64,000 bases of DNA from assembly GCF_014773365.1 (NCBI RefSeq), contig NZ_JACWUN010000001.1, positions 62,001 through 126,000 on the forward strand, given 5' to 3'. This document shows positions 1 through 9,001 of the stretch, one piece after another. The notes under the pieces are model-generated. The model did not search any database, was not told the DNA's origin, and saw only the letters and a program-made list of their open reading frames with translations. Position 1 is the first letter of the stretch. Each line of letters begins with the position of its first letter. The stretch is from Pelovirga terrestris. Its GTDB lineage: Bacteria > Desulfobacterota > Desulfuromonadia > Desulfuromonadales > Geopsychrobacteraceae. A program made the position numbers and the translations under genes.

Positions 1-5
1 TCTGA

Positions 6-770
6 AATGCGATAGTTTTCATAGGACGCCTTTGGTTTCGTTGTGGTGACAAAATTATAAGGCATCTGTTTCCACTAAAGGAGGCGAAAATGCTTCCTTT
101 AGTGGATTATTTTATCCTGCTATCGCAGACGGACAGGGCGTTTGCGCTAAATGGGACAGGCTCTAAATATGGTGACAAGCTGACGGCTGAACGTGTCGCT
201 GAATTGCCCTTGATCAGCCAAAGACTTTTTATCTATGGGCAACGGCAGACGGTTCACTATCGCAGTTGCCTTGTACGAGCCCGCTTTCTTGATGGACAAC
301 AGGTTCGGGCGGTCTGGTCGCAGATTGAAAACAACGATGGATCCTTGCGTCAGCCCCGGCTCATCTTGAGTACTGATCTGGGCTTGTCGGCAACCCGTAT
401 CCTGCTGGCGTATAACCGCAGGTGGTCCATTGAGGACCTGTTCAATCAGCTCAAGAACCGTTGGGGCTGGAAAGACGCCTGGCAGCAAAGTCGTCAGGTG
501 CTGCATCGTTGGACCCAGATTCTTTCGACCAGCTATGCACTGCCCCAGTTGCTGGCCCAGAAAAACAGTGATGAAGTTAAGGATCTTGCTTCCACATCGC
601 CTTGGCGGAACAACCAGCCGATCACTGCCGGGCGTGTTCGCCAAGGACTACAAAGGATTTTTCGCCATGTCGATATCCGCAGCCATTGGCACCCGAAGTC
701 GGGAAAATTCATGCCCCAAAGCCGGGGCAAAAAGCCGGATCGACCGCCAGATCTGCGCAACACACCTTAA
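6..770 (+). pseudogene. IS4-family transposase remnant (C-terminal part)
   Basis: The reading frame is open from base 6 (a TGA stands at 3-5), with a first ATG at 90. From about residue 25 of the ATG-started product it reads as the second half of an IS4-type DDE transposase: a KYGDKL stretch, then the complete family signature Y-2-R-3-E-6-K in YNRRWSIEDLFNQLK, which carries the catalytic Glu. The end, with GRVRQGLQRIFRHVDI and PKSGKF, looks natural. The N-terminal half, with the first two catalytic Asp residues, is missing in this frame, and I find no open continuation in the other frames of bases 1-89. It is therefore probably a decayed or truncated copy that cannot act alone. I could not define its terminal inverted repeats. 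Confidence 0.75.
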
Positions 771-907
771 CTTCGACAATTTTCTGTTATCAATGAACGC
801 TCCACCTCACCGGTTCAGGCCGGTTTGGGGAGGGGTGTAATTCTAAACTTCAGATCAGTGTTTATCTGCGTTCAATTAGCCGTACTTGAGTACTGAGGGG
901 AAAGTTT

Positions 908-1858
908 ATGTCCAATATTTTAATCACCGGTGCTACTGGCTTTGTTGGTCGTGGACTTTGTTCCCGCTTGCTGGTGGAAGGGCGTAATCTTCGCTGTGCT
1001 GTTCGCCAAGCGTCATCGATAGCTAATTCAGTGGCGATCGGTGACATCGGCCCTGATACTCACTGGGATGAAGCACTCAAAGGAATCGACACCGTCGTCC
1101 ATCTCGCCGCTCGTGTTCACGTCATGAAAGACAATAGCAGTGATCCGTTAGCCGGGTTCCGCTGTGTCAATGTTGATGCTACCCTCAATCTGGCACGGCA
1201 AGCAACTGTTACCGGCGTCAAGCGCTTTATTTTCCTCAGCACCGTTAAAGTTAACGGCGAAAAAACGACTTCAGATCATCCCTACACCGAACAGGATGCG
1301 CACCAACCGCAAGACCCTTATGGCATTTCCAAGCAGGAGGCAGAAGATGGGTTGCTGCGATTGGCGGAAGAAACCGGTCTGGAGGTGGTGATTATCCGTC
1401 CGCCCTTGGTTTATGGTCCCGGCGTTAAAGGAAATTTCCAAAGCATGATGCGCTGGATCGGCAAAGGCATCCCTCTGCCGCTGGGTGCTATCCACAACCA
1501 GCGCAGTCTGGTCGCCCTCGACAACTTGGTCGATGTCATCATCAGCTGTATCGATCACCCCGCCGCCGCAGGTCAGACTTTTCTCGTCGCCGACGGCGAA
1601 GACCTCTCGACTACAGATTTATTGCGCCGTGTCGGCCAGGCGATGGGCAAACCCGCGCGCCTGATTCCGGTGCCTATGTCGGTGCTCAAGCTCGGAGCGC
1701 GACTGCTTGGCAAACAGACCATGGCCCAGCGTTTATGCGGTAATCTGCAGGTGGATATTTCCAAGGCACGGGAGGTGCTGGGGTGGACACCGCCGGTGAG
1801 TGTGGATGAAGGGTTGGGAAGGGCAGTGAGAGAGCGAGGTGGCGAGGTAGTAAGGTAG
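908..1858 (+). CDS. NAD-dependent sugar epimerase (UDP-glucose 4-epimerase-like)
   Basis: A 316-residue extended short-chain dehydrogenase. The N-terminal Rossmann motif GATGFVG binds NAD(P). STVKVNGE and YGISKQEAE provide the Ser and the Tyr-x-x-x-Lys of the catalytic site. A C-terminal sugar-nucleotide-binding part follows. A good Shine-Dalgarno sequence (GAGGGGAAA) precedes the ATG. The neighbouring bacterial sugar transferase is the usual partner of this subfamily, which supplies an epimerised sugar nucleotide or undecaprenyl-linked sugar for polysaccharide or O-antigen assembly; the exact sugar cannot be read from sequence. The last residues (VREREGGEVVR) and the stop TAG are encoded by an octad repeat, so the natural C-terminus has probably been rewritten. 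Confidence 0.85.
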   Translation: MSNILITGATGFVGRGLCSRLLVEGRNLRCAVRQASSIANSVAIGDIGPDTHWDEALKGIDTVVHLAARVHVMKDNSSDPLAGFRCVNVDATLNLARQATVTGVKRFIFLSTVKVNGEKTTSDHPYTEQDAHQPQDPYGISKQEAEDGLLRLAEETGLEVVIIRPPLVYGPGVKGNFQSMMRWIGKGIPLPLGAIHNQRSLVALDNLVDVIISCIDHPAAAGQTFLVADGEDLSTTDLLRRVGQAMGKPARLIPVPMSVLKLGARLLGKQTMAQRLCGNLQVDISKAREVLGWTPPVSVDEGLGRAVRERGGEVVR

Positions 1859-1937
1859 TAAGGTCAAAATCTCTCTCGCAATCTCGCTATCTCACAGCTT
1901 TCCCACTCTCGCAATCTCGCTACCTTACAATTTCGCT
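1826..1937. repeat. Octad short tandem repeats in inverted arms between two glycan genes
   Basis: The left arm runs through 8-base units of the type GCGAGGTG, GCGAGGTA, GTAAGGTA, GTAAGGT. The right arm carries the complementary units (TACCTTAC, AATCTCGC, TATCTCAC). The left arm contains the stop codon TAG (1856-1858) of the epimerase gene. The layout is like the heptad palindromes at 11840-11986 and 22065-22132. It is a low-complexity element that could fold into an imperfect hairpin; no terminator T-run is seen. Confidence 0.7.
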
Positions 1938-1954
1938 ATTTAGAAAGAGCGCCC

Positions 1955-2518
1955 ATGCAACAAAGACTCATTCGGACCTTAGATATCCTGTTTTCCGCCA
2001 TCGGCCTCATCCTTGGTGCCCCTGTTTTGCTCCTCATCACTATACTGGGCTATTTCGACACTGGTTCTCCTATCTTTCGTCAGGAGCGGGTAGGGCAAGA
2101 CAAGAAGCCATTCATTCTGGTGAAGTTTCGTACCATGAAAGTCGATACAGCCTCGGTTGCAAGCCATCTGGCATCAACATCTTCCATCACCAGGCTCGGT
2201 GGTTTTTTACGCAAAACCAAGCTGGATGAGCTGCCGCAGCTGTGGAACGTGCTCAAGGGCGAGATGAGCCTGGTGGGTCCGCGCCCCAATCTGTTCAATC
2301 AGGAAGAACTGATCGCTGCGCGTGACAAGCTTGGTGTTTATTTAGTACGTCCCGGTGTTACCGGCCTGGCACAGGTTAATGATATCGATATGTCGACGCC
2401 GCAGTTGCTCGCAAGAACTGATGCGCTGATGATCAAAGAACTGACCATCGGAAAATATTTTACCTATATCCTGCAGACGGTTGTCGGCAGGGGAGCGGGT
2501 GACCGGGCTCGAAAGTGA
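1955..2518 (+). CDS. Undecaprenyl-phosphate sugar phosphotransferase (bacterial sugar transferase family)
   Basis: A 187-residue short (monotopic, PglC-like) member of the bacterial sugar transferase family. One N-terminal hydrophobic segment (about residues 10-32) is followed by the core motifs: [40 protein letters not shown] and RPGVTGLAQ. These enzymes move a sugar-1-phosphate from a UDP-sugar to undecaprenyl phosphate at the inner face of the cytoplasmic membrane, which is the first step of a surface glycan. It lies between the epimerase and a CapD-like dehydratase, which fits that role. The C-terminus ([12 protein letters not shown]) is ordinary. The Shine-Dalgarno sequence (AAAGAG) is weak. 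Confidence 0.88.
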   Translation: MQQRLIRTLDILFSAIGLILGAPVLLLITILGYFDTGSPIFRQERVGQDKKPFILVKFRTMKVDTASVASHLASTSSITRLGGFLRKTKLDELPQLWNVLKGEMSLVGPRPNLFNQEELIAARDKLGVYLVRPGVTGLAQVNDIDMSTPQLLARTDALMIKELTIGKYFTYILQTVVGRGAGDRARK

Positions 2519-2614
2519 AGCGCGAAATCTGCTTCAAATAGGCCTTGGCTATTTTTTTAATGTGACATAGTATCCCGGTAGTTTGAGAGTTTTTTTTTGC
2601 CCTGGGGGATCTTC

Positions 2615-4501
2615 TTGGAACAATCATTTTTGCGCTATCGTTTATTCATCATTCTGGCGTTTACCCTAGTGTTATATACGGGCTCTCTGCTGCTCGCCTA
2701 CCTTGTGCGTTTTGACTTTGCCATTCCTCAGGAATATTTGATTCGATTTCTGCAACTCCTGCCGGCGGTTTTGGCCATCAAGCTTGTTGTCAGCTGGTTT
2801 TTAGGAGTATTTACTGGCTGGTGGCGTTATGTATCGATGCCGGATGTGGTGCAGATAGCCAAAGCGACATTGTTGAGTACCTTGCTGATTCTGGCCTATG
2901 CGGTTGTTGTGCATCGCCTCCACCTTATTCCACGTACCGTCATTTTTCTTGATGGCGTTTTTGGGTTTGTCTTTGTCGCGGGTGTTCGTCTGATTACCAG
3001 GACAATTAGAGAATCTTTTCAGGCCCTTCATCAACAGGTGAAGCCGGAACATATCAGGCGTATTTTTGTTGTTGGGGCCGGTGAGGCCGGCCATGCGATT
3101 GCTAGAGAGTTGCGGCTTAACCCCCACCTCGGTATGCAGCTGGTTGGTTTCATTGATGATGATCCGATTAAAAAAAACACCACCATTCAAGGCATACCGG
3201 TATTGGGACCATGCAGAAAACTGAATGGCCTGATCGAAAAACACAAGGTCGATGAGATTATCATCGCTATCCCTTCGGCTACGGGGAAACAACTACGAAC
3301 CATCATCAATTTTTGTAATGAAAGCAAGTGTCTTTTTAAGGTGTTGCCCGGTGTTGGCGAACTGATTGACGGCCGCGTGACGGTACAGCAGATTCGTCAG
3401 ATTGATCTGAATGATCTGCTCGGGCGCGATCCAATTGATTTTGATACGGAAAATGTTAAAAGTTATCTGCAGGGTAAAAGGGTGTTGGTGACCGGTGCGG
3501 GGGGGAGTATCGGTAGTGAAATCTGTCGCCAGGTTATGCGTTTTAATCCGGCCAAGCTGATCCTCTTTGAAAACGGTGAAACGCCCCTGTTTATGATTGA
3601 GCAGGAGCTGGCCAAGAGTTATCAAAATATTCCCATTGTTCCGGTGATCGGGGATGTGCGTAACCGCTCACGGGTCAACGTGATTTTTGATCAACAGCAA
3701 CCCCAGGTGGTGTTTCATGCGGCAGCCTACAAGCATGTACCATTAATGGAGGCGAATCCGGCGGAAGCAGTCAACAATAATGTGCAGGGTACCGTGTTGC
3801 TGGCGGATGCCTCTGATTATTACGGGGTTGAAAAGTTTGTCATGGTGTCGACGGACAAGGCGGTACGTCCCACCAATGTGATGGGAACGACCAAGCGCAT
3901 TGCCGAAATGTATGTTCAATCCCTGAATAATAGATCAAAAACCCGTTTTGTTACGACCCGCTTTGGCAATGTGTTGGGCAGTAACGGCAGCGTTATTCCA
4001 ACCTTCCAGCTACAGATTGAGGCCGGGGGGCCGGTGACGGTCACCCATCCGGAAGTCACGCGCTTTTTCATGACGATTCCCGAGGCGACCCAGTTGGTGC
4101 TGCAGGCCGGTAGCATGGGGCAGGGAGGGGAGGTGTATCTTTTTGATATGGGAGAGCCGGTTAAAATTACGACTCTGGCCGAAGAGATGATCCGCCTCTC
4201 GGGGCTGATCCCGTATGAAGATATCGATATCGTTTATGTCGGCCTGCGTCCCGGGGAAAAACTGTACGAAGAATTGCTCCTTGCCGATGAAGGGGTGCTA
4301 CCAACCCCTCATAAGAAAATCTGTATAGCCCAGTCGGTAACACCGCCTCATGAACAGCTGGTTGAGCAGATTGCCCAACTCGTAAACGATGCCAAGATCC
4401 TTGATTTCCAGGGGGTTGGCAGAGGCTTAAAGCAGCTGGTGCCTGAATATACCCCGACACAGAACAAAAAACTGATGTCTACGACCAACCAACATCCCTA
4501 G
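2615..4501 (+). CDS. Membrane-bound nucleotide-sugar 4,6-dehydratase (CapD/WbpM/PglF type)
   Basis: The N-terminal part has four predicted membrane helices (within about residues 10-125), then a first Rossmann-like domain (VVGAGEAGHAI) and a second, catalytic SDR domain (VLVTGAGGSIGSEICRQ, STDKAVRPTNVMGTTKR). It carries the Met-x-x-x-Lys form of the active site typical of inverting UDP-GlcNAc 4,6-dehydratases. Length (628 residues) is normal. I chose the TTG at 2615 because GGGGGAT lies about seven bases upstream; an in-frame TTG at 2597 would add six residues but has no ribosome site. The likely job is to make a 4-keto-6-deoxy sugar nucleotide for the glycan started by the preceding gene. 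Confidence 0.9.
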   Translation: MEQSFLRYRLFIILAFTLVLYTGSLLLAYLVRFDFAIPQEYLIRFLQLLPAVLAIKLVVSWFLGVFTGWWRYVSMPDVVQIAKATLLSTLLILAYAVVVHRLHLIPRTVIFLDGVFGFVFVAGVRLITRTIRESFQALHQQVKPEHIRRIFVVGAGEAGHAIARELRLNPHLGMQLVGFIDDDPIKKNTTIQGIPVLGPCRKLNGLIEKHKVDEIIIAIPSATGKQLRTIINFCNESKCLFKVLPGVGELIDGRVTVQQIRQIDLNDLLGRDPIDFDTENVKSYLQGKRVLVTGAGGSIGSEICRQVMRFNPAKLILFENGETPLFMIEQELAKSYQNIPIVPVIGDVRNRSRVNVIFDQQQPQVVFHAAAYKHVPLMEANPAEAVNNNVQGTVLLADASDYYGVEKFVMVSTDKAVRPTNVMGTTKRIAEMYVQSLNNRSKTRFVTTRFGNVLGSNGSVIPTFQLQIEAGGPVTVTHPEVTRFFMTIPEATQLVLQAGSMGQGGEVYLFDMGEPVKITTLAEEMIRLSGLIPYEDIDIVYVGLRPGEKLYEELLLADEGVLPTPHKKICIAQSVTPPHEQLVEQIAQLVNDAKILDFQGVGRGLKQLVPEYTPTQNKKLMSTTNQHP

Positions 4502-4519
4502 ATCTGTTGACAGGAAATC

Positions 4520-6586
4520 ATGCTGACAGAAATCCTCCTCTGGTTAACTATCCTCCTCTGCCCGCTAGCGGTGCTGGTCCTTCTGGCGCGTCGTTGCTTT
4601 ACCGTTGCGACCCTGTTCTTCATCGCAGCGCTGATCAGCCTTGCCTGGCTGAGCTATATTGATCTTTCCTCCCTGCGCTGGCCGGAACGTCTCTATGGCT
4701 TACGCAATATCGGCCTGCCGCTCGAGGTTGTGGTGGTTTTTGCGTGCTACTTTTATACAAAAACGTCCTTTCGTGATAACTCGCGCATTTATCGTGGTGT
4801 CGGCTTCTGGCTTGCCATCCTGTTATTTATCGCACTTTTTGTCTATGCGCTGGTGACCCCGAGCCTGCACTTGATCTTTTCTCCCGACTTTGCTGATGAG
4901 CTGATCCTGTTTTTGACCACCCCGGGATTTTTTATCTACTTAATCCTGATGCTGGTGCTGGTCTTTGGCCTGGTGCAACTCGAGCGTACCCTGGCTGGTT
5001 TGCACGAGCTGCAACGCTGGAAGGTCAAGCTCGAAGTCCTTGCCAGCGGTCTGTTGATGGCGGCCTTTGCCTTGTATTTCAGCCATAGCTTGCTCTTTCG
5101 CTCGATCAATGTGAATTATCTTTCCATTCGCTCGGTAGCTGTGGCTGTGGCTGTGGCCCTGTTCTGCTATTCGCGTCTGGCTCGCGGCGATGGTGCACGT
5201 TTGGCGCTGTCACGCGGGATCGCCCATCGTTCATTTGTGCTGTTGCTGGTGGGGGGCTATCTGATTTTACTGGGCACCATCGGTGGTGGCTTGCGCTATC
5301 TGAATATCGGTGATGCTAAGGTTCTGATCAATATTCTGTTGCTGGTTGGAAGCCTCGCCCTGGCAGCGGTGTTTCTATCGGAGCGGTTGCGGCGCAAGCT
5401 GAAGGTTCTGCTGCAAAAAAACTTTTATCAGAGTAAATATGATTATCGCGAACAGTGGGAGCGGTTTTCTCATTATGCGACGGGCGGTGGTAGTTTAACT
5501 GAAATTCAGAATGCCATTCTTGATCATTTTTGTTCCGTTCTGGCATGTAAAGGGGCGGCGCTGTATCTTTACGATGATGAACAGAATCATTTTGCTCCGG
5601 CCGCTTCTTTTAACTTTCCTCGCGACTGGCGCCCGTTTCTTCCTGATGATCCGGTGATAGGTCAGTTTGCTAAAAAAGACTGGATTCTCAACCTGCGTGA
5701 TGATTCCCCTGACCTTCAGGGGTCGTTGCTGGAGACGATTTGTGAGCCGGATATTTTCCTGATAGTACCATTGTTTTTTGATGATGAGCTGGCAGGTTTT
5801 ATTCTGTTAGGTGAGCAGGTTAATCCCGATGAGTTATTAAGTTTTGAAGATTATGATATGTTGCGCATGCTGGCACGTCAGTCGATTGCAACGATTCAGG
5901 GACTACGCCTGGCGGATCAACTGGTGGTGGCGCGCGAGCTTGCAGCTATCGGCAAAGTATCGACATTTGTTCTGCACGATCTGAAGAATCAGGTTTCCGG
6001 TTTGTCCTTGCTGATGGAAAATGCCGCCGAGCATATTGAAAATCCCGAATTTCAACAGGATATGCTGGAAACCATCGGCAACACCGTAAGTAACATGAAA
6101 TCCCTGATTACGCGGTTAAAGGGATTAAAGGAGAAACCACAACTGGCTGTTTCGTCGGTACCATTGAGCAACATTATCGCTGAGGCGGCAGGCACGATCG
6201 GGGGAACAATCCATATCGACGGTGATCAGGACATTTTAGTTGCGGTTGATGAGGAAGAGATTTACAAGGTTATTGTTAATCTTCTGGTCAATGCCAGAGA
6301 AGCAACGTTAGATGGACGTTCTGTTGATATCAGTTACGGTGCCGATCAGCTACAGGCTTGGATCAAGATTAAGGACGCAGGCTGTGGAATGAGTGCGGAA
6401 TTTATCCGGACCCATCTTTTTAAGCCGTTTGAAACCACAAAAAAACATGGCTTTGGCATCGGTCTGTATCAATGTCAGCAGATCGTTACGGCTCACAATG
6501 GAGAAATACTGGTTGCCAGTCGTGAGGGAGAAGGGACGGTGTTTACTGTCAGGTTGCCTCTGGCCTTTGATATGAGGCCGTCTTGA
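4520..6586 (+). CDS. prsK: PEP-CTERM-system sensor histidine kinase PrsK
   Basis: 688 residues. The first ~300 hold about eight hydrophobic helices. A GAF-like region follows (about 330-450), then a histidine-kinase core: the phospho-acceptor His486 in FVLHDLKNQ, the N-box VNLLVNAREA, DAGCGMS, and a G2-like FGIGLYQCQQIV. This architecture matches the PrsK kinases that go with exosortase/PEP-CTERM exopolysaccharide loci. It overlaps no neighbour but is 28 bases ahead of its regulator prsR, so the two are probably one transcript with the upstream dehydratase. No exosortase or PEP-CTERM protein lies in the window; these would have to be to the left or elsewhere. Confidence 0.85.
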   Translation: MLTEILLWLTILLCPLAVLVLLARRCFTVATLFFIAALISLAWLSYIDLSSLRWPERLYGLRNIGLPLEVVVVFACYFYTKTSFRDNSRIYRGVGFWLAILLFIALFVYALVTPSLHLIFSPDFADELILFLTTPGFFIYLILMLVLVFGLVQLERTLAGLHELQRWKVKLEVLASGLLMAAFALYFSHSLLFRSINVNYLSIRSVAVAVAVALFCYSRLARGDGARLALSRGIAHRSFVLLLVGGYLILLGTIGGGLRYLNIGDAKVLINILLLVGSLALAAVFLSERLRRKLKVLLQKNFYQSKYDYREQWERFSHYATGGGSLTEIQNAILDHFCSVLACKGAALYLYDDEQNHFAPAASFNFPRDWRPFLPDDPVIGQFAKKDWILNLRDDSPDLQGSLLETICEPDIFLIVPLFFDDELAGFILLGEQVNPDELLSFEDYDMLRMLARQSIATIQGLRLADQLVVARELAAIGKVSTFVLHDLKNQVSGLSLLMENAAEHIENPEFQQDMLETIGNTVSNMKSLITRLKGLKEKPQLAVSSVPLSNIIAEAAGTIGGTIHIDGDQDILVAVDEEEIYKVIVNLLVNAREATLDGRSVDISYGADQLQAWIKIKDAGCGMSAEFIRTHLFKPFETTKKHGFGIGLYQCQQIVTAHNGEILVASREGEGTVFTVRLPLAFDMRPS

Positions 6587-6614
6587 CGGTTTAACCAGCG
6601 AAGCGGGGATAGTA

Positions 6615-8042
6615 ATGAACGATTTGCTTATCGTAGATGACAGCCCTGAAATCCGCAAGCAGCTCAAGTGGGGATTGGCCAAAGACTACCGGATCCATCT
6701 GGCTGAAAGTGTCACGGAGGCCCTGTCTCTGTTTGACCAACACCAGCCGCAGGTGGTGTCACTGGATTTGGGGTTGCCACCTGATGTGGATGGTGCGACC
6801 GAAGGACTACGTTGTCTCGAGGAAATTCTGAAGAAAAAACCGGATGCCAAAGTTATTGTGCTGTCGGGCAATGAAGACCACAAGAATGCTCTGGCTGCTG
6901 TTGATATGGGAGCCTATGATTTTTATCACAAACCCATTGATCTGAATGAAATCCGGATTATTCTTGAGCGCGCTTTTCACCTGGCAACACTCGAAGAGGA
7001 AAATCGCCGCCTGCATTTATCAGCTCAGCAATCGGGAAACGATTACAGCGGTATTATTGGCCAGTGTCCGGCGATGCTTGAGGTATTTGCAACGATTAAA
7101 AAAGTGGCCTCAATCAATGTGCCGGTGCTGATTTTAGGTGAAAGCGGTACCGGCAAGGAGGTTGTAGCCCAGGCGATCCATCAGCGTGGCATACGCCAGG
7201 GCAAGCCCTTTATCGCTATCAACTGTGGGGCTATTCCAGAGAATCTTCTTGAGTCAGAGCTGTTTGGTCATGAAAAGGGGTCTTTTACCGGTGCCGGTAA
7301 TCGGGTGCAGGGCAAGGTTGAGTACGCGCAGGATGGTACCCTGTTCCTTGACGAAATTGGTGAAATGCCGCCCTTGTTACAGGTAAAAATATTACGTTTT
7401 TTGCAGGAGAAAGTGATTCAACGGGTTGGTGGGCGTGAAGATATTCCCCTTGATACCAGGATTATTGCTGCAACCAATACAGATATCACGCAAGCTATCA
7501 GCCAGGGTGACTTCCGTGAAGACCTCTATTACCGGATTGGGGTTATTACCATCAGCCTGCCGCCGCTGCGTGAGCGGGGAGATGATATCGAGTTGCTGGC
7601 CAACTATTTTCTGCGCCGCTTCGGTCAGGAATATGGTAAAAAAATTCGTGGGTTCAGCATGGCGGCGCGCAACGGATTGCTTGCCTATGATTGGCCGGGC
7701 AATGTGCGTGAGCTGGAAAATAAAATCAAGCGGGCTATTATTATGGCCGATCAGCCGATGATTGCTGCCGCGGATCTGGGCTTTGAAAGTGATGAAAAAG
7801 TTGATGCCGCGGTGACTGACTGTGATCAGGAAGAAAAAGCCATACCGCAGGAGTTGCTTCAACCGGTGCGCGGCATGACCCTGAAAGAAGCACGCCTGCA
7901 GATCGAAAAGACGTTATTGGTCCAGGCCCTGGAAGACTCTGCCGGCAATATCCAACAGGCCGCCGAACTGCTGGCTGTAACCCGCCCGACTTTTTACGAT
8001 CTGCTCAAAAAACACAATCTCTTTATGCCGGGGCAGGGGTAG
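6615..8042 (+). CDS. prsR: PEP-CTERM-box sigma-54 response regulator PrsR
   Basis: 475 residues: a receiver domain with the acidic pair D8/D9 and phospho-acceptor D51, an AAA+ domain with Walker A GESGTGKE, the sigma-54 contact loop as GSFTGA instead of GAFTGA, and LFLDEIGEMP as Walker B. A C-terminal Fis-type helix-turn-helix (NIQQAAELLAVTRPTFYDLL) follows. It is an NtrC-type activator that would open sigma-54 promoters when phosphorylated by PrsK. I looked for -24/-12 elements (TGGCAC-N5-TTGCA) upstream of the local genes and found no convincing one. It ends ten bases before a convergent gene. Confidence 0.88.
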   Translation: MNDLLIVDDSPEIRKQLKWGLAKDYRIHLAESVTEALSLFDQHQPQVVSLDLGLPPDVDGATEGLRCLEEILKKKPDAKVIVLSGNEDHKNALAAVDMGAYDFYHKPIDLNEIRIILERAFHLATLEEENRRLHLSAQQSGNDYSGIIGQCPAMLEVFATIKKVASINVPVLILGESGTGKEVVAQAIHQRGIRQGKPFIAINCGAIPENLLESELFGHEKGSFTGAGNRVQGKVEYAQDGTLFLDEIGEMPPLLQVKILRFLQEKVIQRVGGREDIPLDTRIIAATNTDITQAISQGDFREDLYYRIGVITISLPPLRERGDDIELLANYFLRRFGQEYGKKIRGFSMAARNGLLAYDWPGNVRELENKIKRAIIMADQPMIAAADLGFESDEKVDAAVTDCDQEEKAIPQELLQPVRGMTLKEARLQIEKTLLVQALEDSAGNIQQAAELLAVTRPTFYDLLKKHNLFMPGQG

Positions 8043-8051
8043 CCCTGGTTT

Positions 8052-8915
8052 TTACTGGGTAGTGAAGCTATAGGTTTCACTATGATAGACCGTCCCCGGC
8101 TCGGTTGTACTTTGGGCATTTACCTTCCAGTAATAAGTTGTTCCTGACTGCAGGTCATCGGTCTGGTAACTTGTGCTATTTCCGGTAGCAACGCTCATCA
8201 GCGTAGTTGAGGAAAAATACGCAACATCTCCCGACGAATCAGATCCACCACCGCCACAAGCCACCAGTGAAACGAAAAACAGTCCGGCGACGGCTATTCT
8301 GCGTGGATAGGCGGCACGCCATCCCCTCGGGCCGGTCGTCGACAGCAGGGTCAGCATAACTATCAGCGCTATAAGGATCAGTTGGCTGTTGGTCACAGCG
8401 GGCCAATGTATGTTGGAGCTGCTGCCGGGGCGGTAAGGGGTAACTCCGGCATTGATCACCATGTCTTTGTCTGTACCATAATAGAGGGTATAGTTCAGGT
8501 AGTGCTCGTAAGGTCCGGCATCCCACTGAAAAGCGACATTCCAGGGGACAACGAGACTTTCTTTTTGCGGGCTGAGCAGGGGAGGCATCCAGGTCGTACT
8601 GACGATGTTGGAAAAAGTGCTTTCATTATAGCTGGAATCGTAAGCGGTCACGGAAAAATAATAAACAACGCTTTCATCCAGGCCACTGATCGACACCATA
8701 AGGGAATTCTCAACGTCAATGGGTGAGGTGCCCTGGTCCGCTTCGGTTCCGCTCAGTGGAAGCTTGGGTGCTCCCTGCTGGTAATAGACCTTGTAGCCGA
8801 TAACATCGGGGCTGGGGCTGGGCTCCCAGTAGAGGGTGACTTCGCGCGCAAAAGCCGGCAGGATAACGTTGACAAGTAGTAGTATTGTCATTATAAGTAC
8901 TTGGATATATTTCAT
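8052..8915 (-). CDS. Secreted fibronectin type III protein with an internal membrane hairpin
   Basis: 287 residues. Residues 1-23 are a signal peptide ending AFA. Residues 24-108 are a typical Fn3 domain (VTLYWEPSPSPDVIGYKVYY ... VYYFSVTAYDSSYNESTFSN). A second Fn3-like domain starts at about 112 (FQWDAGPYEHYLNYTLYYGTD) and ends at 287 (SGTTYYWKVNAQ ... SETYSFTTQ). It is interrupted by two hydrophobic segments (about 178-192 and 207-219) joined by an Arg-rich turn. The second segment, RRIAVAGLFFVSLVAC followed by GGGGSDSS, reads like a lipoprotein signal with lipobox Cys220. Function is unknown; it is probably part of the PrsK/PrsR-linked surface system. Convergent with prsR. Confidence 0.75.
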   Translation of the reverse strand: MKYIQVLIMTILLLVNVILPAFAREVTLYWEPSPSPDVIGYKVYYQQGAPKLPLSGTEADQGTSPIDVENSLMVSISGLDESVVYYFSVTAYDSSYNESTFSNIVSTTWMPPLLSPQKESLVVPWNVAFQWDAGPYEHYLNYTLYYGTDKDMVINAGVTPYRPGSSSNIHWPAVTNSQLILIALIVMLTLLSTTGPRGWRAAYPRRIAVAGLFFVSLVACGGGGSDSSGDVAYFSSTTLMSVATGNSTSYQTDDLQSGTTYYWKVNAQSTTEPGTVYHSETYSFTTQ

Positions 8916-9001
8916 CTTTTCATTTCCTCACTTTTAATTTCGGGCACCATAGCAAAAGTGTTAAAAAAAGAAAACCCTTGATTTGCGCGGATTACAATAT
9001 C

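Noticed and set aside
147-644. Long frame on the - strand opposite the transposase
   Set aside because: It mirrors the transposase frame codon for codon and matches no protein family; a shadow.
1826-1937. CRISPR array
   Set aside because: The units are 8 bases with no unique spacers, so this is a microsatellite, not CRISPR. The same holds for 11840-11986.
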